Shown here: one piece after another, positions 9,168 through 14,381 of the stretch | Numbering within the stretch: position 1 is the stretch's first letter | How the letters are laid out: each line of letters starts with the position of its first letter | Assembly (NCBI GenBank): GCA_050732995.1 | Contig: JBOHSA010000079.1 | Location: 1 to 22,911 of the forward strand | Direction of reading: 5' to 3' | DNA length: 22,911 bases | Source: JBOHSA01 sp050732995 | GTDB lineage: Bacteria > Gemmatimonadota > Gemmatimonadetes > Gemmatimonadales > GWC2-71-9 | Translations under genes and position numbers: made by a program | Notes under the pieces: model-generated | What the model was told of the DNA's origin: nothing | The model's database searches: none | What the model saw: the letters and a program-made list of their open reading frames with translations, nothing else

Positions 9168-9195
9168 TTGACAGATTTTGTCAGATCACTAGATT
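9168..9195 (+). promoter_or_regulatory. Promoter of the satD operon
   Basis: A perfect -35 TTGACA (9168-9173) begins immediately after the upp stop codon. A -10-like TAGATT (9190-9195) follows 16 bases later. The 66-base gap is strikingly AT-rich against its surroundings. The -35 is embedded in the palindrome at 9169-9183 and the -10 overlaps the arm of the palindrome at 9191-9217, so a bound protein would block RNA polymerase. Confidence 0.6.
9169..9183. promoter_or_regulatory. Inverted repeat over the satD -35 (operator candidate)
   Basis: TGACA-GATTT-TGTCA, 5-bp perfect arms with a 5-base centre, covering the -35 hexamer. A near copy, TGACG-AGAAA-TGTCA, lies at 9225-9239 across the satD start codon. 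Two copies of the same architecture, one on each side of the transcription start, suggest a protein that can bind both. Confidence 0.5.
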
Positions 9196-9217
9196 GTGAC
9201 CTAAATCATCACAATCT
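9191..9217. promoter_or_regulatory. Perfect 9-bp inverted repeat in the satD promoter
   Basis: AGATTGTGA (9191-9199) and TCACAATCT (9209-9217) are exact inverted copies separated by 9 bases. The left arm overlaps the -10 region and the right arm would be in the 5' leader. It could be an operator or form an mRNA hairpin. The TGTGA/TCACA cores recall CRP sites, but the 9-base spacer does not fit the 6 bases CRP needs. Confidence 0.6.
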
Positions 9218-9224
9218 GGAAAAG

Positions 9225-9239
9225 TGACGAGAAATGTCA
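9225..9239. promoter_or_regulatory. Second TGAC(A/G)-N5-TGTCA palindrome at the satD start
   Basis: TGACG-AGAAA-TGTCA repeats the layout of the element at 9169-9183, with one arm mismatch. It contains the ATG of satD (9234-9236). Its centre is 56 bases from that of the first copy. Confidence 0.4.
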
Positions 9240-9863
9240 ACTATCTACTACGCGCTCATCGCCGATGCAATCGCCTCCCGCGACTTGCCGCCGCGCGCCC
9301 GGCGCCGGCTCCAGGACGCCGTACGCCACACCCTCCCCGAGTTCAACCGCCGCTGGCGCCCCCACCTAGCCGCCCGCTTCGCCGTCACGCTGGGCGACGA
9401 GATCCAGGGCCTCCTCCACCACCCGGGGCCCATCTGGGAAATCGCCCACGGCATCCGCCTCACGCTCCCGCAGGTCGAATGGATCGTCGCGTGCGGCCGC
9501 GGTCCGCTCACCACGCGCCTGTTCCCGCATGCCGCAGCACCGGAGCTCGACGGACCCTGTTTTCATGAGGCCCGCACGGCGCTGGAGCGGGCGAAACGGG
9601 ACCACCAGATCCTGGCCTTCAGCGGCTTCCCCGACGATCGCCTCGCCCCCCTGGCGAGCTACTACTCGGCGTTGTACTGGAGCTGGACCCGGCGCCAGCG
9701 GGAGGCGGCGACGCGCTGGCGCTGGATGGCCACCGGCCGGGACGCCCCGCCCGGCGCCCGCGAGCGCCGCCACCCGAGCGCCCGCTCCCACCTCCGCCGC
9801 CGCATGGCCTGGCCTCTCGTGGCCGCCGGGGATAAGATGTTCCGGGCCCTCCTGGAGGCATGA
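9234..9863 (+). CDS. SatD family protein: cyclase-like domain plus HTH
   Basis: Encodes 209 residues fitting the SatD family, named for an acid-tolerance gene of Streptococcus mutans; biochemical function is not known to me. What I see: the N-terminus (YYALIADAIASR) and the VTLGDEIQGLL motif put Asp11 and Asp55 exactly 44 residues apart, the spacing of the two metal-binding Asp of class III adenylate cyclases (396 and 440 in AC5). Later, a strand-turn with G88 and G90 (WIVACGRG) and the helix DGPCFHEARTAL with Arg114 match the layout of the same fold. The catalytic Asn expected four residues before that Arg is Phe110. The last 70 residues (YWSWTRRQREA...SARSHLRRRMAW) look like a helix-turn-helix. 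A regulator with a cyclase-like sensor is my inference. It abuts the next gene. Confidence 0.8.
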   Translation: MSTIYYALIADAIASRDLPPRARRRLQDAVRHTLPEFNRRWRPHLAARFAVTLGDEIQGLLHHPGPIWEIAHGIRLTLPQVEWIVACGRGPLTTRLFPHAAAPELDGPCFHEARTALERAKRDHQILAFSGFPDDRLAPLASYYSALYWSWTRRQREAATRWRWMATGRDAPPGARERRHPSARSHLRRRMAWPLVAAGDKMFRALLEA

Positions 9864-10406
9864 GTGAATCCGCTGCTCGTCCTGCCCGCGCTTGCCTACA
9901 CCGTCGTCGCCGTCCTGCTGCCGGGACAGGTGGACACCCACCGCCGGGGCGTGACGCTGCTCCTGACGGAGGCCTTGATCCTGATCGCGCTGGTCGCGCT
10001 GGGTCGCCTCATGGGCGGGCTCGCGGTGCCCAGCGCCAACGGCCTGTACTGGGGCCGGGTGCTCCTGCTCGCCACCGCCTACCTCTATGTCTGCGGCCGG
10101 GGCGTGGTGCTGGTGCGCGCGCTGCTGGAATTGCACTCCCTCCAGATGCGCCGCGAGGAGGATCGCTCGTCCGGCGCGATCGACCTCGCCCGGGGCCGCG
10201 CCATCGGCGTGCTCGAGCGCGCGCTGGCCCTGACTCTGGTGCTGCTCGGCGAGTTCGGCGCCTTGGGCTTGATCGTCGCCGCCAAATCCCTCGCCCGCTT
10301 CAAGGCCTTGGAAGACCGCGAATTCGCCGAGTATTTCCTGATCGGCACCCTCGGCTCGCTGCTCTTGGCCGTGCTGGGCGGCTTGGGGGTGAAGCTGGTG
10401 ATGTGA
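9864..10406 (+). CDS. Membrane protein like the C-terminal half of DUF3307 proteins
   Basis: A 180-residue membrane protein with about five hydrophobic segments (roughly 3-18, 30-48, 63-84, 120-142 and 160-176). The segment GRAIGVLERALALTLVLLG, followed by LGLIVAAKSLARFK and EFAEYFLIGTLGSLL, is what I know from the C-terminal part of DUF3307 proteins, which often sit next to SatD genes. The N-terminal DUF3307 domain proper, usually bearing His and Asp residues in its first helices, is not seen, so this is a short version. Start GTG 9864 follows the satD stop directly, with GGAGG at 9854-9858. The pair is clearly one transcription unit. Function unknown; a membrane partner or target of SatD is inferred. 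Confidence 0.72.
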   Translation: MNPLLVLPALAYTVVAVLLPGQVDTHRRGVTLLLTEALILIALVALGRLMGGLAVPSANGLYWGRVLLLATAYLYVCGRGVVLVRALLELHSLQMRREEDRSSGAIDLARGRAIGVLERALALTLVLLGEFGALGLIVAAKSLARFKALEDREFAEYFLIGTLGSLLLAVLGGLGVKLVM

Positions 10407-10415
10407 CCGGCAAGC

Positions 10416-10518
10416 GCGTGGGAGGTGGGATGTGTGGTGGGGGAAAACGGTCCCCTGCAAAGTGCCGCCTTGCCAGCTTATCCCCCCCCCCCTCCCCCCC
10501 ACCCCCATAATCCCACGC
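10416..10518. repeat. G-rich inverted-repeat element, copy 1
   Basis: The 205-base gap between the DUF3307-like gene and the sigma gene contains an element bounded by GCGTGGGA (10416-10423) and its exact inverse TCCCACGC (10511-10518). Inside are the G-rich TGTGTGGTGGGGG (10431-10443) and a C-rich block with eleven C at 10482-10492, which can pair with it. The ends and the 13-base inner motif recur at 17126-17166. It could act as a terminator-like hairpin or be a small repetitive element of the REP/MITE kind. Confidence 0.6.
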
Positions 10519-10611
10519 CTTTCGGGTCCCCCGCGCAACCCTTTCCCTCCCATCCGTGTCGCATGGTTGAGCACAGGCGGCCCCCCTCCCCACTCTCGGG
10601 CCCGGAGCGTC

Positions 10612-11154
10612 GTGGACGAACGTGACCTGATCGCCCGAGTCCGCGCCGGGGACGGCGCCGCCGAGCGGGCGCTGTACGATGCGCACGTGGACCGCGTCTA
10701 TCGCCTGGCCTACCGGCTGGCGGGGGACGACGATCTCGCCCGGGACTTCACGCAGGAGACGTTCATCCGGGCGTTTGATCGGCTCCACACCTTCCGCGCC
10801 GAGTCGGCGCTCTCGACTTGGCTGCATGCGATCGCCACGTCGGTAGCATTGAACGGTCTGCGGAAGCTAAAGCGGTTCCGGGCGCGCGAGATCGAGCTGG
10901 AGGAGGGGGAGACGGTGGCGGGTGGTCCGCGCCGGTCGGAGCCGGACCTGAAAGTGCGGCTCGAGCGGGCGATCGACTCCCTGCCGGAAGGATATCGCAC
11001 GGTGTTCGTGATGCACGACATCGAGGGATACACTCACGAGGAGATCGGCGTGGCCCTGGGCGTCGAGACGGGAACTTCGAAGGCGCAGCTGTCCCGCGCA
11101 CGGGCCAAGCTGCGCGATGCGCTGGCGGATTTCGCCGGGGAGTGGGTGTCATGA
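10612..11154 (+). CDS. ECF RNA polymerase sigma factor
   Basis: A 180-residue sigma-70 family factor with only regions 2 and 4. Region 2 (about 15-85) contains the core-binding motif DLARDFTQETFIRAFDRL and the -10-reading stretch STWLHAIATSVALNGLRK. Region 4 (about 118-170) reads LPEGYRTVFVMHDIEGYTHEEIGVALGVETGTSKAQLSRARAKLR, a standard HTH. I took the GTG at 10612 (VDERDLIARV) because GGAG at 10604-10607 precedes it and the family normally begins near here; the frame stays open upstream only in low-complexity DNA. Its stop overlaps the start of the next gene (ATGA), the usual coupling of ECF sigma and anti-sigma genes. Confidence 0.92.
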   Translation: MDERDLIARVRAGDGAAERALYDAHVDRVYRLAYRLAGDDDLARDFTQETFIRAFDRLHTFRAESALSTWLHAIATSVALNGLRKLKRFRAREIELEEGETVAGGPRRSEPDLKVRLERAIDSLPEGYRTVFVMHDIEGYTHEEIGVALGVETGTSKAQLSRARAKLRDALADFAGEWVS

Positions 11155-11804
11155 TGGACGACAGGTTCGACGACCAGCTGCGCGAGGCGGCGCAGGACTA
11201 CCACCGCCCGCCCGCCACGCCCCGGGAAGAGCTCTGGGCCAGGATCGAGGCGGCGCGCACGGCGCGCCGCGAGATGAAGCCCGTGGTCGTGCTCCGGCCC
11301 TGGCTGCGCTGGGGTCTCGGCATCGCGGCGATCCTCGTCCTGGGCATCGGGATCGGGCGCTGGACGGCCGGGCCGGGGCGGGGGCGCGGCGTGCCGCCGG
11401 TCGCCCAGTCGGAGGGGCGGGACCGGGGCGACGCGAGCAGCGTCGCGTACCGCGTGGCGGCGACCCAGTACCTCAGCCGTACCGAAGCGTTCCTCACCGA
11501 CTTCCGGACCCGGGCGCGGGTCGGCGCGGGGCGTCCCGACGGACGGTTCGCCGCGTCGGCCAGAGACCTCCTGACCCTCACTCGTCTGATGCTCGATTCG
11601 CCGGCGGCGGACGATGCGCGGCTCCGGGCGCTGCTCGAGGACCTGGAGCTCGTGCTGGTGCAGATCGCGCGGCTCACCGATGGCGGCACGGCGGAGGAAG
11701 TGGACCTGATCACGCAAGGACTCGAACACCGAGGCGTATTGACCAAGCTGCGCACGGCGATTCCCGCCGGGCCGGCGCCGGCAAGCGCGCAAGGAGAACT
11801 CTGA
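11151..11804 (+). CDS. Single-span membrane protein, putative anti-sigma factor
   Basis: A 217-residue protein with a short acidic/basic cytoplasmic N-terminus (1-50), one membrane helix at about 52-69 (WLRWGLGIAAILVLGIGIG), and a helical periplasmic part. Position directly after, and overlapping, an ECF sigma gene makes an anti-sigma role likely. It lacks the His-x3-Cys-x2-Cys zinc motif of many anti-sigma factors, so it would use a different contact. The periplasmic part has the pattern TQYLSRTEAFLTDFR and ARDLLTLTRLMLDSP, seen in such Gemmatimonadota proteins as far as I know. The stop (TGA 11802-11804) shares a base with the next ATG. Family name not recognised. Confidence 0.7.
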   Translation: MMDDRFDDQLREAAQDYHRPPATPREELWARIEAARTARREMKPVVVLRPWLRWGLGIAAILVLGIGIGRWTAGPGRGRGVPPVAQSEGRDRGDASSVAYRVAATQYLSRTEAFLTDFRTRARVGAGRPDGRFAASARDLLTLTRLMLDSPAADDARLRALLEDLELVLVQIARLTDGGTAEEVDLITQGLEHRGVLTKLRTAIPAGPAPASAQGEL

Positions 11805-13444
11805 TGCACCCGATGTCGTTGCTGCTCGCGGCCGTCGCACTGACCCAGGACCCCGTGTGCCCCCCCCCCCTCCCCCCCCCCTCCCCCCCGAGCATCCCGG
11901 AGCCGATCCTCCGCGTCCGCGTGCCGCGGGTCGCGATCTCGGCGGCCGGGCAGGCACTGGTCCAAGCCCACGCGGCACTGGTGGCGGCGATGCCGGCCGT
12001 GGAGCCGTCGCTCGTCCGGGCCCAGGCCGCGCTGACGGCGACGGCCCCCGCTCTCGAGCCCGCACTGCTGCAGGCCCGCGTGGCGCTGGCAGAGTCGGGC
12101 ATCGGGCTCACGGAGCTGGCGACGCCGGTCGCGTCCCTGCTCGCGGTCGAGCCACCCCCGCCGAACGCCCAGCAGGATCCGGCGGACTCGCTCTACCGGG
12201 CGGCGCGCCGGGCGCTCAACCGCAACGACTACAGCACGGCTGCAGACCTGTTCCGCCGGATCCACGAGCGTTATCCAGGCTCCAGCTACGCCGCCGACGC
12301 TCTCTACTGGCAAGCGTTCGCGCTGTATCGCAACGGTCGGCTCGAGGCAGCCCGGGCCCGGCTCGAGGATCAGAAGCGGCGCTATCCGCAGGCCGCGACG
12401 CGGGGCGACGCGGAAACGCTGGCGACCCGCATCGACGGGGAGCTCGCCCGCCGCGGGGATGAGGCCGCCGCGCGGCGGGTCAACGTGCGGGCGGCGCCCG
12501 CCCCACCCGTCGGGCCCGGTCCTGCGGGGACGCCTCCCCGGGCGGCAGTCCCACCTGGGGCACCCGAGGATGAAGACGACGACATCCGCGTGGCGGCGCT
12601 GAACGCGCTGCTCCAGATGGATGCCGAGCGGGCGATCCCGATTCTCAAGCAGGTGCTGGCCCGCCGTGATGCCGGCTCGGTGACGCTCCGCCGCAAGGCG
12701 ATCTTCCTCATCTCCCGGAAGCGCACGTCGGAGACGGCCGGGCTCCTGCTCGCCGCGGCGCGCACCGATCCCGATGCCGAGGTCCGCCAGCAGGCGGTGT
12801 TCTGGCTGTCGCAGGTGCCGAGCGAGGAGGCGGTGACGGCGCTCGACTCCATCCTGCGCTCCTCGAACGACCCCGAGCTGCAAGACAAGGCGGTCTTCGC
12901 CCTGTCGCAGCACCGCAGCGAGCGGGCCGGCGCGATCCTGCGCACTTACGCCGAGCGCCGCGATGCGCCGACGGAGGTGCGGGAGAAGGCGATCTTCTGG
13001 CTCAGCCAGCACCGCTCGGCCGAGAACTCGACGTTCCTGCGCACCCTGTTCACCCGGCTCGAGACCGAGGAACTGAAGGAGAAGGTGCTGTTCGCCCTGT
13101 CGCAGATGCGGGGCGAGGAAAACAGTCGCTGGCTCCTGGAGGTCGCCCAGAACGGCCGGGAGAGCATCGAGATCCGGAAGAAGGCGCTGTTCTGGGCGGG
13201 CCAGGGCCGCGCGCCCATCGCCGACCTCGTCGCGTTGTACGGCAGCATCGACAACGCGGCGATGAAGGACCAGCTCATCTTCGTGTACGCGCAGCGCCGG
13301 GAGAGCGCCGCGGTAGACAAGCTGCTCGAGATCGCGAAGACCGAGCCCGACCGCGAGCTCCGGAAGAAGGCGCTGTTCTGGCTGGGCCAGTCGCGCGACC
13401 CCCGCGTCGCCGAGCTGCTGCTCCAGATCATCAACCAGCCGTAA
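11804..13444 (+). CDS. Exported TPR/HEAT-repeat protein
   Basis: Encodes 546 residues. A short hydrophobic start (MHPMSLLLAAVALTQ) is probably a signal peptide, followed by a Pro-rich stretch (20-34) coded by C tracts. Residues about 45-98 hold three Ala/Leu-rich imperfect repeats of about 20 residues. Residues 124-215 are TPR-like (LYRAARRALNRNDYSTAADLFRRI.. YWQAFALYRNGRLEAA), like the YbgF C-terminal repeats. After a Pro/Ala linker and an acidic patch, residues about 258-546 consist of about nine HEAT repeats of 31 residues, each ending in forms of REKAIFWLSQ. This suggests a protein-binding scaffold in the periplasm or cell envelope. AGGAG at 11792-11796 precedes the ATG. Third gene of the sigma operon, so its amount probably follows the sigma factor. 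Confidence 0.83.
   Translation: MHPMSLLLAAVALTQDPVCPPPLPPPSPPSIPEPILRVRVPRVAISAAGQALVQAHAALVAAMPAVEPSLVRAQAALTATAPALEPALLQARVALAESGIGLTELATPVASLLAVEPPPPNAQQDPADSLYRAARRALNRNDYSTAADLFRRIHERYPGSSYAADALYWQAFALYRNGRLEAARARLEDQKRRYPQAATRGDAETLATRIDGELARRGDEAAARRVNVRAAPAPPVGPGPAGTPPRAAVPPGAPEDEDDDIRVAALNALLQMDAERAIPILKQVLARRDAGSVTLRRKAIFLISRKRTSETAGLLLAAARTDPDAEVRQQAVFWLSQVPSEEAVTALDSILRSSNDPELQDKAVFALSQHRSERAGAILRTYAERRDAPTEVREKAIFWLSQHRSAENSTFLRTLFTRLETEELKEKVLFALSQMRGEENSRWLLEVAQNGRESIEIRKKALFWAGQGRAPIADLVALYGSIDNAAMKDQLIFVYAQRRESAAVDKLLEIAKTEPDRELRKKALFWLGQSRDPRVAELLLQIINQP
11860..11889. repeat. Poly-C tracts (11, 10 and 7 C) inside the HEAT gene
   Basis: Runs of C at 11860-11870, 11872-11881 and 11883-11889, interrupted by single T bases, code for the Pro-rich stretch just after the signal peptide. 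Tracts of this length are prone to slippage; a change of one base would put the rest of the gene out of frame. Confidence 0.8.
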
Positions 13445-13468
13445 CGAACGCGGCACGTGGAGGGCGGA

Positions 13469-14275
13469 ATGCGCAACGTGATCTGGGCGGCGAGCCTCCT
13501 CCTCGGCGGCGCGGCGATCGCGGCCGGTCAGTCGCTCGAGCGACGGATCGCCGACGCCCCGGACGGGGAAGTCCGGTTCAGCTTCGCGGCGCGACCGGGC
13601 GTCTACGGCAACGGGAGAAACATCATCACCTGGGACTGCGACTCGGGCCGCTGCCGGAGCCAGCAAGTGCAGGGCAACTGGTCGGACATGGACCGGGACG
13701 ACTGGCGCACGGCCTGTGACTCGGGTCCCGTGCGCGTGGCCCTCACCAAGCGCGGTCGCGACGTCACGCGACTCCGCGTGTCGGTCGGCGGTGGCGGGCG
13801 GACCGGCGCCTCGGACGTCACGGATCTCGGCGCCGTCGGCACCGGGGAAGCGGCGCGGTATCTGCTCGCGCTGGCGCGCACGGCGCCGTCGGAGGCGGGC
13901 GACAAGGCCGCCTTCGCCGCCACCCTCGCCGACAGCGTCACCGTCTGGCCCGAGCTGCTGCGGATCGCGCGGGACGAGGCGGTGCCGCGCCGCACGCGCC
14001 GCACCGCAGTGTTCTGGGTGGGGCAGGCGGCCGAGGAGGCCGCGACCCGCGGCTTGGACGAGCTGGTGGGAGAAGGCAGCCAGGACCGGGAGGTTCGGGA
14101 GGCGGCCGTCTTCGCCTTGTCCCAGCGGCCGCGTGAGGAAGGCGTCCCCGCCCTGATCCGCATCGCCCGCACCCACCGCGATCCCGAGCTGCGCCGCAAA
14201 GCCCTCTTCTGGCTGGGGCAGTCGGGAGACCCTCGGGCGCTGGCGCTGTTCGAGGAGCTGCTGACAAAGCCCTGA
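13469..14275 (+). CDS. Second exported HEAT-repeat protein
   Basis: Encodes 268 residues with a clear signal peptide (MRNVIWAASLLLGGAAIAAG, cut before QS). Residues about 23-105 form a beta-rich domain with GVYGNGRNIITWDCDSGRC and TACDSGPV; its three cysteines are at 57, 62 and 83. The C-terminal part (about 120-265) holds four or five HEAT repeats (RTAVFWVGQ, REAAVFALSQ, RKALFWLGQ) very like those of the gene before it. The ATG at 13469 has GGAGGG at 13459-13464. The gap to the previous stop is 24 bases, so the two HEAT genes are co-transcribed and may have arisen by duplication of the repeat part. Function unknown; a role in the envelope stress response run by the linked sigma factor is inferred. 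Confidence 0.82.
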   Translation: MRNVIWAASLLLGGAAIAAGQSLERRIADAPDGEVRFSFAARPGVYGNGRNIITWDCDSGRCRSQQVQGNWSDMDRDDWRTACDSGPVRVALTKRGRDVTRLRVSVGGGGRTGASDVTDLGAVGTGEAARYLLALARTAPSEAGDKAAFAATLADSVTVWPELLRIARDEAVPRRTRRTAVFWVGQAAEEAATRGLDELVGEGSQDREVREAAVFALSQRPREEGVPALIRIARTHRDPELRRKALFWLGQSGDPRALALFEELLTKP

Positions 14276-14381
14276 CACCGCGGGCTTGCCGCCGCCGTCG
14301 CCTCGATGCAACCTAGCATGCCCGCAGCGCATCTTTCTGGCTGAACCGGGCAGACGTGACATTTCCACCTGAGGCCGTCTC

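Noticed and set aside
9196..9213. CRP-like site TGTGA...TCACA in the satD promoter
   Set aside because: The half-sites are 9 bases apart, while CRP/FNR-type sites need about 6, so only a generic operator is claimed.
14267..14287. Hairpin AAGCCC...GGGCTT at the end of the second HEAT gene
   Set aside because: The stem is only 6 bp with a 9-base loop, overlaps the stop codon, and no T run follows; too weak to call a terminator.
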